Assembly: GCA_028023455.1 (NCBI GenBank)
Contig: JAQFVV010000072.1
Location: forward strand, 4,422,501-4,486,500
Length of the DNA stretch: 64,000 nt
DNA from: Epiperipatus broadwayi
Lineage: Eukaryota; Onychophora; Udeonychophora; Euonychophora; Peripatidae
Direction: 5' to 3'
The notes below the pieces were generated by a model. It worked only from the letters and a program-made list of their open reading frames with translations. It did no database searches and had not been told where the DNA came from. Positions 33,651 through 44,724 of this stretch are shown in pieces. Within the stretch, counting starts at the first letter, position 1. Each line of letters begins with the position of its first letter. The translations under genes were made by a program, and so were the position numbers.

Positions 33651-35427
33651 ATAGTTAATTACTGTTATATTTATTATTTTTCTTGTTTTATATATATATA
33701 AAGAGAATGGGGGGGGGGGGGATAATGATACAAAATTTTAATATTTCAAAAACTTCTTGTACAAAATAAATAATGCATTTTTTTGGCATAATATCATTCA
33801 GAAATATCTCATTATTATTTTTAAAAAATGTCAATAAATGTCTTCTTTTTTTTTAAAGTAATTGATAAATGGAAAATAAAAATTATTGATTTTTAAATGT
33901 TTTGAAACAATCAATCAATCAATTTTTTCCTAAAAAAAATATAGAAAATAAGATTTCAGTCATCCACAACATTTAAAAATCCTCTTTCCTTTTTTATATA
34001 TACTATGCGTTTTTTTTATTTGAAAATAAAAAAGTTTAAATAAAATAGAAAACTATAGACTTCTTTTGAAATAGGTTTTTTGTCGATTTTATTTATTGAT
34101 TCGCTGCACATACACACACATGTGAATATAAGTTCTGTTTTTTTTAATCATCTTACACAAAGATGAAAAATATATTTCAAAGTTAAAAGCATAATATTTC
34201 AGGCATTATAGCACCTCTCACACACACATACACACACGCAAAGACTGATATGTAGGCTATCAATTTATAAGGTCTCCATAATGTTTAAAATCTATTAATA
34301 ATAAACAAATTTTTATATTTCAATTAATATTAGATAATCAAATGCTTGAGTTGGTCTACTGACCAAATTAAATTAGAAAAAAAAAATAATGGAAATAAGC
34401 TTGATTGTGGTTCATTTTCAAGTTCTCCTAATCTTTCACTGTCAACTGTGGGTAACATCTTCAGAGGTAGAAATAAAAGCTTTGAAAGATATATTTCTCA
34501 GCACTTTAATGATGAATCACTTAGTAATGTTCATTTTCATCATCAATCCATTATAAAATGAAGGTCTTTTCAAGTTTAATCCATAGCTTTCTTTCTCCAC
34601 AAACTTATGTCATCTATCTCACACGTGGTCTCATTCTAGGTCTTTTATAAAATTTTTGAATTCGGTTTGAAACTTTGAATGTCTACCTGTTATCATCTAT
34701 ATGAACAACATCCTTCAAATTTAATTCCATTTCAACCTCTTAATTCTTTCAAAGATATCGGCAATATCTGTTTTTCCTTTTACTTATGTATTTTCACCTT
34801 CTGTTTTTCTTTTTCTTTATATATTTCATCTTTGATCCCTTCTTAATATTCTCAATATACATCCATCCATATTTAATTGTGTGATCTGAAATTCCACACT
34901 GATCTCCTGCTAAGCATTCAGGTTACAATTTTTTCCAAACACACATTCACACGCGTAAGCGTACACACCAACAATCACATGTATAAGTTCCGAATATTAA
35001 GTTTTTGTCTACCAAAAGCACTCGTATGAGTAATTTTAGCCATCATTATATTTAGAGAAATGTATCTGTAAAAAATTATTTTTTTATAACTATAATTGAC
35101 AGTGAAATGTTGGGAGAAATTTAAAATAGTTCGCGCTCTGGATAAAGACTATAAAAATGTTTATTCACAAATATGGTGCTTTAAATTCAAATTTATTCAA
35201 TATAGAAGACATTTCCATGATTATGATCAAGAACCATATGTATATTTACATCTGAGACCTACAATGAAAAGAACACTAATGTATAGTTTCAATAATTACA
35301 TGCTGAAAATCGCATTACCAATTTCATCTTTTTTTGTTTTGCAGAGATATTAAAATATAGTCTAAATTTATCAAATATGAAAGAAGACAATGGTACAAAT
35401 CATGTATTGTCATTAAACACTTTAGAG
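33651..35427. other. AT-rich, no recognised gene
   Basis: Includes a G13 tract at about 33709-33721 and CA-rich runs at 34112-34120 and 34219-34236. An ORF of 71 codons at 34346-34561 (plus) is Ser/Asn-rich with no known motif; I cannot assign it and consider it probably random. Confidence 0.35.
35420..35427 (+). repeat. Left 8-bp target duplication of hAT-like element
   Basis: CTTTAGAG directly precedes the left terminal inverted repeat; its partner is CTTTGGAG at 37470-37477, seven of eight bases identical. Confidence 0.65.
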
Positions 35428-35869
35428 TAGGGATGGGAAATCTTTTTTTCTTTCAAAGACCATTTGAATATTTGAAATTTCATTCACAGCCCAGACAAAT
35501 CCATTGAAAAGTTAGCCTACTATATTTGATCAAAAATTTAATTAATTTACCTCTAACCATTAGCACTGGACAACTTTTTCAACTGGAAGGCCAACTTCAA
35601 CTTCCCTTTTTTAAATGAGTGTCACAAATTTTTTTATATTAAAAATAAATGAATATCATTATTAGTAATGACTGTCCCACATTTAATTATAAATTTGACC
35701 GATTAACCTTAAATCTATCTTTGTGACACATGATTTCAAATTTTATTTTATATTCTGGACAGTTAATTCTACAGCAACTAGAATGCAGTCTTCTATAAAC
35801 TTTCATTCAGAAAATAGTTTCAAAATTTGTGCTTTTTTAAAAAAATATCTTGCTCTCACAGAATTTTCA

Positions 35870-36245
35870 GACTTGTTTCTTCTTCTTCATCATCCTTTTT
35901 CTTCACTGCTTCATGTTTCTTCTTCCTTATCATCCTTTTTCTTCTCTGCTTTTTGTTTCTTCTTCTTCATCATCATCCTTTTACTTCTCTGCTTCTTGTT
36001 TCTTCTTCTTCATCATCCTTTTTCTTCTCTGCTTCTTGTTTCTTCTTCTCCTTCATCATCCTTTTTCTTCTCTGCTTCTTTTTTCTTCTTCTTCATCATC
36101 CTCTTTCTTCTCTGCTTCTTGTTTCTTCTTCTCCTTCATCATCCTTTTTATTCTCTGCTTTTTGTTTCTTCCTTTTCTTCATCATCCTTTTTCTTCTCTG
36201 CTTCTTGTTTCTTCTTCTTCATCATCCTTTTGATTCTCTGCTTCT
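35870..36245 (+). repeat. Polypyrimidine minisatellite
   Basis: Repeats of a unit near 57 bp, built from TTCTTCTTCATCATCC, TTTTTCTTCTCTGCTTC and TTGTTTC, about six to seven copies. It is almost pure pyrimidine on the plus strand. It produces overlapping Ser/Phe/Leu-rich ORFs in three frames (35723-36342) that are artefacts. Purine mirror symmetry could allow triplex (H-DNA) formation. Confidence 0.85.
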
Positions 36246-36776
36246 AGAATTTCCAGACTTGATTGTATTTTTTATAAAACTTGTCAGCTATGTGATAAAG
36301 CTCCTTTTCAAGTTTTCTATTTTAAAATTTCTTCCCCAATAGTTTTATTGTAGTCAGAATGTTTGATAAATAGTATTTCATAATAATGTATTATTTATTA
36401 ACTGAAATACTTTCTAGTCATATTAGCCACATTGATTTACTATTTCTATATAAAAAATATGCATTGGTTCATTTCTTTTCAAATGTGTGATTTTCTGCAT
36501 CAATTTTTCTTAATCCTATAGTCATTTTAAAAAAAATTAAATGCAAAGCCAGTTATATATTCATCTGTGAAAAATCACCATACAAAGAAACAGAATGCTC
36601 TCAGCATCATATCTAAATCCTTAGTCAAATAGATCACACAATATAGATAATTTGTTAAAATATTGCATCTCTAATAGAATTAAATAAAATTAGTATAAAA
36701 GGGTGGAGAGAGAAAAAATATAGTTGAGAAAATTAATATATTTTACTGAACTTTTAATTTTAATTTTATTTAGAAG

Positions 36777-37005
36777 ATAATAACCTCTTCTCACATGTGC
36801 CATACTTTAATCAGTGATGCTAAATGTGACAATATCTCATTTCAATCACAAGATAATGAGAAAATAAGAAGACCATCTTATTTTCAAACCTAGATGCATT
36901 TATATAGGCCAATCTTACATTTATTGGAATGAAAACATGTATAATCTTGCATTTAATATCACTGCTTATAGTATGGCACAAGTGAGAAGAGATTATTATT
37001 TCTAA
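36777..37005. repeat. Palindrome inside the hAT-like element
   Basis: The left arm (AATAACCTCTTCTCAC, GTGCCATACT, ATCAGTGAT) and right arm (ATCACTGCTTATAGTATGGC, GTGAGAAGAGATTATT) are complementary at both outer parts. The centre is AT-rich. Confidence 0.7.
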
Positions 37006-37039
37006 ATAAAAATTATAATCTAACACTGCACTAAAAAGT

Positions 37040-37290
37040 TGGAGGTTGGAGTAGATTGAAGCCTGTCCATTAAAGTATGAAGATTTGCTATCTTAATATA
37101 AACTGAGCACTGATTATATATATGTGTGGGAGATGATAATTTGGACCAACTGATGAGTGCTGGTTTAGCACAAAATATGTGTATTGGTCATTATTTATCT
37201 TTTCTACATGTGTGTGGTTATGTGTATTAGTTATATGAGATAGTGTGGATAGTTGAAGGGTGCTTGAAAGTCTGAGTTCAAATCCTCTAT
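37040..37290 (+). mobile_element. Family A hammerhead repeat, single copy
   Basis: Starts near GGTTGGAGTAGATTGAAGCC and includes the hammerhead at 37150 and the B-box-like GAGTTCAAATCC at 37274-37285, 124 bp further on. It lies inside the hAT-like element. It is the clearest single, non-inverted copy of the family. Confidence 0.75.
37130..37200 (+). ncRNA. Hammerhead family A copy A5
   Basis: CCAA then CUGAUGA (37150-37156), stem II GUGCU-GGUUU-AGCAC with five perfect pairs, then AAAAU where GAAAU is expected (G12 to A). Stem III is AUAUGUGUAU-like and UUGG follows. Everything but one core base is intact. Confidence 0.65.
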
Positions 37291-37479
37291 ATTTTAATCA
37301 TTAACTCTTAATTCATTATTTGTATGTATATTTTCACTGCATTATGTGCATGTTTAAGTAGAAGTTTTATACAAATTGATTTTATATACATTTGTGAAAA
37401 TGTGTGGGATGTGAATTGGGGGCTTTTGATGCTGGATTTGGCCTGCAGGCTGGAGGTTCCTCATCCCTGCTTTGGAGGA

Positions 37480-37851
37480 TTATATATTGAGATGATAATG
37501 ATTTTTGTACAAATAAAAATGCTTTCACATGGAAAATGGTTATTATTATGAAGAGTGAATAGCAGAGAGAAATCTCCCTTACTAACATACAAATATGCAA
37601 TTACAAGATTTTTCCAGTTTCCGTTCAATCCATCAGAAGCAATATATTTTATAACTCAATTCCAACCCCATTTGCTGTTATCTTTATGTTCTTATTGATT
37701 GGGAAAAAAGAGTTATAGGATAAGGTCAACACCTTGATGCATCCAATCAGCTAATGTTCACTGAACATTTTTTATTGGGACTATCATGACCAAATCTTCT
37801 TTTAATCATTCTTTAGATTTTAATTCAGCTGTCCACAAAACTCTAATTTTT
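37480..37851. other. AT-rich spacer
   Basis: No feature assigned. Confidence 0.4.
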
Positions 37852-37989
37852 TCTCAGTGAGATGCAATTTGAGTTAGATAGCTGGATTTGAAGACATATG
37901 GATCTGAAATTTTCAGATTTCCTACTTAATAGTTAATCATTAGATAAAGTGCTAGGCTTTATCTGATATTTTAAATGTAATGCTTGAAC

Positions 37990-38048
37990 ATCCTAGTGCT
38001 TCACTGAGGAATGCCAAAAGCATGAAACCGGTATGAGGATAGGAATAT
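37990..38048 (+). ncRNA. Hammerhead family B copy B3, intact core
   Basis: CUGAGGA at 38004-38010 (fits CUGANGA), stem II AUGC-CAAAA-GCAU with four perfect pairs (38011-38023), GAAA at 38024-38027, stem III ACCGGU, then A at 38033 as the predicted cleavage residue. Stem I is formed by UUCA upstream and UGAG downstream, plus AUCCU with AGGA across an internal loop. Stem III has no loop, so a dimeric or extended form may be needed for activity. Confidence 0.75.
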
Positions 38049-39084
38049 TCTGAAAAGCTTTTTAAGAGCTATTGGGATGCTCATTATATAACTCACCAAT
38101 TTATATTTACATGTGCCATTATTCAAAAACATTTATCAATAGGATTTGGCAACTCTAATATTCCATATTAAAATGTCTTGAACTAGATATATGTTATCAC
38201 TACTTCTCAATATTACTTTTACAGTCTATGTAGTTTTGAGTCGTCAAATTTATAATGAAGGTCAGGACATACTGTTCAAATTCATAGTCAGCTTATTTGC
38301 CAAACGGGTCAATTTCCTGGAAGATTCCCCTCAGTGATTCCATCTGATGCTTCAGTCATCATTTTCTTTACAGTTCTGTGGAGTGAAAAGGAGAAATAGA
38401 CTGTTCATGCTGTATAACTGTTTTTATCCCTGATTAACTTTCTTTCTTTCTGGAGTTTTCTATCTAATGAGATTAATGTAAATATCTGAAAGCTGATTGA
38501 AAATTTAATTAGCTTAAGTCTAACATAATAAAGTTAATTAATCTTATAAAACTTTATTGATCTTCACATTAATTAAATTTCTATCGTTTTAAAATATTTT
38601 CGATATAGCATTGGCTTTCAGAAAATCACTTAGAGTTCAGTTTATACTTACAGATGATCCCTTCTAGTATTTTTCCGAAGATTTGTGATCCTGGTATTTT
38701 GGATGTGATCATATGATGGCCTATTTCCATTGCCTATCATTAAATGCTGAATGTTTAGCAAATTTTAAACTTTATTTAAACTTTTCTAAATACAAACAGC
38801 TGTTAATAATAACACACAAAGACAACATGGATTAGTAAATTACACAATGTTTCGAGTGGCATTATTCTCTTTTTTTCAGGTATTGCTGACTTGACCAGTG
38901 ACAATGTTACCATAGGAGTCAAACTTATATCTTTAGATTCTGGAATGTTGAATTTTAAGGCAATGCTCTAATAAATAGAGTATTTTCAAGTAGAAGAAAA
39001 TAATCCAAAATAGATATTCCTTTCTCAACAACTTTTACATGTTCATTATTTTTATTAGTTAATTTGGTCATTTTAAAAACTCTT

Positions 39085-39190
39085 TATGGTTTAGCACAGT
39101 AGTAAAGTTGTAGACTAAAGAGCTAAAGGTTTTTGAATGTCTTATTTGAGTAAAAAACATTTAGGTTAGTCAACTGAATAAAACTTGTGC
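39085..39190 (+). repeat. SINE-like relic in palindrome arm
   Basis: TTTATGGTTTAGCACAGTAG resembles the start of SINE family S2 (CATGTGGTTTGGCACAATAA at 52217). The mirror copy is at about 39950-40030. No clear B box remains. Confidence 0.35.
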
Positions 39191-39329
39191 TCAATCTGTC
39201 AATGGCACTCAATATCATATGGTCTCCTGGTGAACTAACTTGTGACTTTATTTAATTTTATGGATTATTTTCAATACTATTGTAAGAATTCTGGGAAATG
39301 AATATTATTATTGCTCTACATTATCAAGC

Positions 39330-39435
39330 ATGGTGGTAGAGTAGCAGATTTTGGATCTCAATGTCCATAGATTACACCTCTACATCTGTTGCTTCTGGTG
39401 CTGAAAGACCATATGAATTCATGAGCAATAAACTA
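39330..39435 (+). mobile_element. SINE family S2 relic in palindrome arm
   Basis: GCATGGTGGTAGAGTAGCAG (A-box-like TGGTAGAGTAGC), GATCTCAATG, AGATTACACCTC in place of the B box, then the family tail ATTCATGAGCAATAAAC. The reverse copy lies at about 39690-39800 on the other arm, so the SINE predates the inversion. Confidence 0.55.
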
Positions 39436-41054
39436 TTGTATTTGATTACCTTTTAATAGTAATTTTTATGCACTTTGCATGGAATTTTAAATATTAAAAA
39501 CTTTGGATGCAGCTGTGATATATTAGCATGATGAATGCCATTTTACACATGTGTCATTAATTCAAAACTAAACATGCGTAAAATGGCATCCAGCATGCTA
39601 ATATATCACAGCTGCATCCAATGTTTTTAATATTTAAAATTCCATGCAAAGTGCATAAAAATTACTACTAAAAGGTAATCAAATACAATAGTTTGTTGCT
39701 CAGGAATTTATGTTTTTTCAGCACCAGAAGCCACAGATGTAGAGGTGTAATCTACGAACCTTGAGATCCAAAATCTGCTACTCTACCACCATGCTTGATA
39801 ATGTAGAGCAATGTTAATATTCATTTCCCAGAATTCTTACAATAATATTGAAAATAATACATAAAATTAAATAAAGTCACAAGTTAGTTCACAAGTTAGT
39901 TCACCAGGAGGCCATGTGATATTGAGTGCAATTCAGTTGACTAACCTAAATGTTTTTTACTTAAATAAGACATTCAAAAACCTTTAGCTCTTGAATCCAC
40001 AACTTTACTACTGTGCTAAATCATAAAGGGTTTTTAAAATGACCAAATTAACTAATAAAAATAATGAACATGTAAAAGTTGTTGGGAAAGGAATATCTAT
40101 TTTGGATTATTTTCTTCTAAATGAAGATACTCTATTTGTTAGAGCATTGCCTTAAAATTCAACATTCCAGAATTTAAAGGTATAAGTTTGACTCCTATGG
40201 TAGCATTGTCACTGGTCTAGTCAGTAATACCTGAAAAAAAAAAAGAATAATACCACTCGAAACATTGTGTAATTTATTAATTCATGTTGTTTTTGTGTAT
40301 TATTATTAACAGTTGTTTGTATTTAGAAAAGTTTGCTAGACATTCAGCATTTAATGATAGGCAATGGAAATAGACCATCATATGATCACATCCAAAATAC
40401 CAGGATCACAAATCTTCGGAAAAATACTAGAAGGGATCATCTGTAAGTATAAACTGAACTCTAAGTGATTTTCTGAAAGCCAATGCTATATCGAAAATAT
40501 TTTAAAACATAGAAATTTAATTAATGTGAAGATCAATAAAGTTTTATAAGATTAATTAACTTTATTATGTTAGACTTAAGCTAATTAAATTTTCAATCAG
40601 CTTTCAGATATTTACATTAATCTCATTAGATAGAAAACTCCAGAAAGAAAGAAAGTTAATCAGGGATAAAAACAGTTATACAGCATGAACAGTCTATTTC
40701 TCCTTTTCACTCCACAGAACTGTAAAGAAAATGATGACTGAAGCATCAGATGGAATCACTGAGGGGAATCTTCCAGGAAATTGACCCCTTTGGCAAATGA
40801 GCTGACTATGAATTTGAACAGTATGTCCTAACCTTCATTAGAAATTTGATATGTCTCAAAACTACATAGACAGTAAAAGTAATATTGAGAAGTAGTGATA
40901 GTTTATATCTAGTTAGAGACATTTCAATATGGAATATTAGAGTTGCCAAATCCTATTTGATAAATGTTTGTGAATAATGGCATATGTAAATATAAATTGG
41001 TGAGTTATATAATGAGCATGCCAATAGCTTTTAAAAAGCTTTTCAGAATATCCC

Positions 41055-41105
41055 TATCCCCATACCGGTTTCATGGTTTTGGCATTTCTCAGTGAAGCAC
41101 TAGGA
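41055..41105 (-). ncRNA. Hammerhead family B copy B4
   Basis: Mirror mate of B3 on the right arm. The minus strand reads CUGAGAA (41092-41086; G8 to A), stem II AUGCC-AAAA-CCAU with one mismatch, GAAA (41072-41069), ACCGGU, A. The stem I strand UUCA is present. One core change distinguishes it from B3. Confidence 0.65.
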
Positions 41106-41232
41106 TATTCAAGCATTAGATTTAAAACATCAGGTCAAGCATAGCCCTTTATCTAATGATTAACTATTGAGTAGAAAATCTGAAAATTTCAGACATTTAT
41201 ATGTCTTCAAATCCAGCTATCTAACTCAAATT

Positions 41233-41290
41233 GTATCTCACTGAGGAATGCCAAAAGCATGAAACCGGTCTGAGGATAAGGATATTCTGG
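41233..41290 (+). ncRNA. Hammerhead family B copy B5, intact core
   Basis: CUGAGGA 41241-41247, stem II AUGC-CAAAA-GCAU 41248-41260, GAAA 41261-41264, ACCGGU and C at 41270 as the predicted cleavage residue. Stem I is UAUCUCA upstream against UGAGGAUA downstream, with one bulged G. It lies just outside the right arm end in the same orientation as B3, so the foldback has an extra terminal unit on the right. Confidence 0.75.
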
Positions 41291-41300
41291 AAAGCTTGTT

Positions 41301-42384
41301 AAGAGCTATTGGCATGCTCATTATATAACATTTGTAATATAAGCTTATTAAATTAAGTCATGTGATATATGACTTTATTTCCTGGCAAATATTGGTGAGT
41401 ATATTAAACACGTATGCTTTTTTGTCAATGGTTTATCGTGTCCTGCATTTAATCATTTCTCACTTGTAAGTTTTATTATTTACTGTCTGATTTCTCGATT
41501 CACTACTTTTGTTAAAAAGAATCGGGAGTAAAAACATTATTATTTTAATCCAAAAGTTTATCATTCTTTCTCTAGATTTAATCAATTGAGGTATAAAAAA
41601 TATATATAAATGTACTGTTATTCAGTTAACTAAATAAAAAAAATATTTTTTTTAAAGCGTATTGTAAATATAATCACGCAAATATTTTTTTTATGTGCGA
41701 CTATATTTGATGTTTTCTTATTCCACTATCTCTTATTTCTTTATCTTTGAAAAAAACTCGATTGTTTTAAACACTTGCAGATGTATGCGTCTTGCCTTTA
41801 TTGAGATTAAAGCAAAGGGGAGTCATTCTATATTTTTATTAAAAACACACATTTTATTTTTGAATAGCTTACCTGTTTGCTTACTTAACTGAAAAGAACT
41901 TCAAATTCTATAAATAAACATATTCATTATGATATTGTCACCTTAGTTTCCATACCAACCTACACAATTCTCCAGTTTCCTGCTCGTAGGTTTTTTCTCT
42001 TTAGAAACTCAATTACATCTGTTTTTTTTTTTTTTAAAACTTGATATATTTTAATTTTTTTTTTTACTTTTTTAATTCATTCTAACAATTAAAAGTATAT
42101 AAAATTTCACTTTTTAAAAGTGTTCAATAAATCTTGCTACAGAATGCATTTACTTATATAAATGTACAGTAAGGAAATACACCTATTACATATCGCTAGC
42201 TACACATGCAATTAAAAATAAAATTATACGGTTAAAAGATCTTTTTATTGTTTATTCCAATAATGTGCAATACGATAGTTATAGTAAACTATATGCTGAT
42301 ATGTTATCTATGTAATAGTATAATTAAACAATATAAGTTAATATGCATTTATTTGTACAAGTAATGTAAAAAAGAACAACGGCT
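41301..42384. other. AT-rich, nothing recognised
   Basis: 41345-41385 (AAGTCATGTGATATATGACTT) is a short palindrome resembling sequences next to the other foldback (26040-26075, 26425-26450, 26480-26505) and at 53028-53052. It may mark a preferred flank or an outer end of the same family. The rest is featureless. Confidence 0.4.
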
Positions 42385-42525
42385 TTATTGCTTAGGAGTT
42401 CATAAGAAGTTCGGTCGCCAGATCTACAACTACCAAATCTGCAAGCGCCAGAATCGATCCTGGGACCTCTGATCCCAAGTCGGGCTCTCTACCAACGGCA
42501 CCAAACCACATAGGGCACAAGCCAA
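42385..42525 (-). mobile_element. tRNA-derived SINE family S2
   Basis: The minus strand reads GTGCCCTATGTGGTTTGGTG, an A-box-like TTGGTAGAGAGCCCG, GATCAGAGGTCCCAG, B-box-like GGATCGATTCTGGCG, and ends in the tail CTTATGAACTCCTAAGCAAT. This is the best-preserved copy of S2. Others lie at 52205-52350, 54205-54330 and, expanded, at 49480-50155. Confidence 0.8.
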
Positions 42526-43319
42526 CAGTCTTTCAGGACCCATCTATATTAGATTTAATTAACTATCTCACAATACATTATTATCCGTCTTCTTTTTGTT
42601 ATTTTAGTTGAATGATGATGTAATGTGAAATAATTAATTAAATTTGACGTAGGTGGCTTTGGAAGTTTATTTAGGCTCTTGAAAATAATTGTATATATAC
42701 AAATCAAAAAGATGTCAGCTCCAATCACTGTGCACGAAACATTTGTTAATAGACATACTATATTTTTAAAAAAATCATACTGCAGTATGTATTCGTGGTA
42801 GGAATCAATCTTTGTCAAATGCCATGGAATATAGCAACTATTCACATTATTTCTGGTAAACCAACAGAACTAAAATTAAAAACTGAATATTCAATGCTTC
42901 AATAACTTCTATAAATCAGCCTATTCCAAGGCATCGGATGAAGAAGAGTAATTGTCTGATATTTATGAGTAATAGTAAAATTACATTAACTCTTTAATAT
43001 TAAATTATGGAGCTAACACAAGTGGTGCTAGATGTTTAGTTTTTCTTACTCTGAAACTTTTATGGCATAATTTTATTTTTATAAGAGTCATTTATTTATT
43101 TTACTTTTTTCAAGGATCACAGTTTATTTTTAAAATTATGAATTTATATTTTAGTTTTTGTCAATTGATGCCAGATCTAATCAGGTGACAAATAAAACTT
43201 TTGATAATCATTATCTTCTTAAATGGAACAATGATGTCTGTCCATGTTTTGCTTGACAAAAAGAAAGGTAACTTTTTTATAACATAGAAGTTTATTTTTG
43301 CCTTGTAAATATACTTTTA
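42526..43319. other. AT-rich, no recognised feature
   Basis: A 96-codon minus ORF (42555-42845) has no recognisable motif and I regard it as random. Confidence 0.35.
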
Positions 43320-43560
43320 AACCACTAAACATCACATGATCACTATCTCTTATACTAGCACATAATTATTATTAAACAAGGCAAAACTATCCACACAGTA
43401 GTGCCACCCTATGCCAACCAGAGTAATCAATGGATTCCAGAAGACTTGTGCATAAAATCCCTATCTAATGCTTACTTATCCAATATCCCCAGACTAGTTT
43501 CTGGCTTGTACCCTTCATCAGTGAGGAGCCTTGGATCCGAGAGCACTGCACCTAGATTTT
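43320..43560 (-). repeat. Family C repeat with hammerhead
   Basis: ACCACTAAACATCACATGATC, CAAGGCAAAACTATCC and GTAGTGCCACC match 12018-12110 and 44405-44470. In this copy the central part retains a hammerhead on the minus strand. Confidence 0.7.
43480..43530 (-). ncRNA. Hammerhead family C copy C1, intact core boxes
   Basis: The minus strand has CUGAUGA (43520-43514), stem II region AGGGUACAAGCCA, GAAA (43500-43497), stem III ACUAGU, then C at 43491 as predicted cleavage residue. Compared with copy C2 (AGCUACAAGCU) one stem II base is changed here, leaving only two G-C pairs. Stem I can pair CCUCA upstream with UGGGG downstream. Confidence 0.65.
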
Positions 43561-44399
43561 AGCCTTGTTTAAATATATTTTTGTTTATTTCAATGCTAGT
43601 TTCATTAAATATAGATATATATTCAATTTTTATAAATATTAATGTTATTTTTTATGAGAATTAAAATGACATATGTGGAAATGAATAGACATAAATTCAA
43701 GTCTCCAACAAACATTTCTTCCTCATTAAAAATAAAAACAAAAATTGTAAAATTACTTCATTATTTGAATATATTTTCTAATATTAAAAACTTTAATTAT
43801 TATAAAAAAATAATTTATATTTTTTTAAAAATTTAATTCAGACTGACGGCTACATATATAGAAAATTAAAATCAACATTTTAAGAGCTCATCATAATTAT
43901 ACTTAATCAATGGTGTAAAGATTAATATATAAACATTTAAATGCTTTGGAACAAAACCAATAACCATGAGCAATCCATTGTTTATTGCTGATAAAGGCTA
44001 ATAGAGAGAAACTATGAACTTATTGTGTCTACCATTTAGGTTCCTTGATTAATCATGCAGTCATAGATTAGCTTTGAAATAGATTGATAAAATGGATTCC
44101 TGCTATTAATGCATAAAACCCATAATAATCAAGTTTCTTTCTAGTATCATGTACATACTGATTCTTCTCTGCTCAGATTAACACCTGCTTGTTCATGAGA
44201 TGATCGGGAGGGAAAATATTTGACATCTTTTACCTATAAAAATTACTCATGTTAGCATACAAATGTATAATTAAATATATATGTATATGAGGCTATGTTT
44301 ACATCTGAGGTGTTAAACCTTTGTTTGAATATCTGCTTGATCTGTAAATTATATATGCATCTGGATTGGTAATCCACTAGTCTAGTAATTTAGTAAATT
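43561..44399. other. AT-rich, no recognised gene
   Basis: The ORF at 43642-43836 is Lys/Asn/Ile-rich and composition-driven. Confidence 0.35.
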
Positions 44400-44640
44400 A
44401 TACCACTAAACATCACATGATCACCTTCCTTCATGCTTACACAAGTGGTTCCACAGGCAAAGCTTGGCTGTTGGATGGTAGTATTAGATTCTAAGGTCTA
44501 GGTGCAATACTGTCAAATCCAAGGTTCCTCATTGATGAAAGCTACAAGCTAGAAACTATGAGTAGACACTAGATAGAGATTTTATGCACAAACCTTCCTG
44601 CATCCATTGATTACTTTGGCTTGCACTGAGTGGTATTTCC
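44400..44640 (+). repeat. Family C repeat, plus-oriented hammerhead
   Basis: The outer part (CCACTAAACATCACATGATC at 44403) is in the same orientation as 43320, but the hammerhead reads on the plus strand, so the inner part is inverted relative to 43320-43560. It ends with CATCCATTGATTACTTTGGC and GCACTGAGTGG, as at 12180-12215. Confidence 0.65.
44525..44575 (+). ncRNA. Hammerhead family C copy C2
   Basis: UUGAUGA at 44532-44538 (C3 to U), stem II AGCU-ACA-AGCU, then GAAA at 44552-44555 followed by CUAUGAGUAG, where C1 has CUAGUC. One core base and stem III are altered, so cleavage is unlikely. Confidence 0.5.
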
Positions 44641-44724
44641 CCTGTGTAATCTAATAAGTACTGGGTTGCCAAAAAGATTATTAATAGCATTTGGTTAAGC
44701 TGTCAAAATCAAAAATTATATATA

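Larger units (their letters stand above)
35428..37469 (+). mobile_element. hAT-like non-autonomous DNA transposon
   Basis: The left end TAGGGATGGGAAATCTTT and the reverse complement of the right end, CAGGGATGAGGAACCTCC, agree over the first bases, as in hAT inverted repeats beginning CAG/TAG and GG. Both ends are flanked by an 8-bp duplication, the size made by hAT transposases. The right subterminal GCCTGCAGGCTGG resembles GC-rich hAT ends. No transposase trace is seen in 2.0 kb. The interior contains a pyrimidine minisatellite, a palindrome and a family A hammerhead repeat, probably later insertions. Confidence 0.65.
37852..41300. mobile_element. Giant foldback (arms about 1.7 kb) with family B hammerhead ends
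   Basis: Left arm 37852-39546 and right arm 39578-41246 are reverse complements across almost their full length. Examples are ATGATCCCTTCTAGTATT near 38650 against AATACTAGAAGGGATCAT near 40425, and matching ends at 37855 and 41240. The loop is about 30-40 bp. Family B hammerhead units sit near both ends. The arms contain old SINE-like segments and no coding motif. Divergence between arms appears low, so the inversion is recent or is maintained by gene conversion. Confidence 0.85.

Noticed and set aside
34346-34561. 71-codon Ser/Asn-rich ORF as a host exon
   Set aside because: No splice-site pattern, domain or composition shift supports it.
35723-36342. Three overlapping ORFs of 127-174 codons rich in Ser, Phe and Leu
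   Set aside because: All three frames are open because the DNA is a polypyrimidine minisatellite; this is not protein selection.
40220-40270. CTGAAAA...CTCGAAAC in the palindrome arm as a hammerhead
   Set aside because: The first box does not fit CUGANGA and the A tract gives no stem II.
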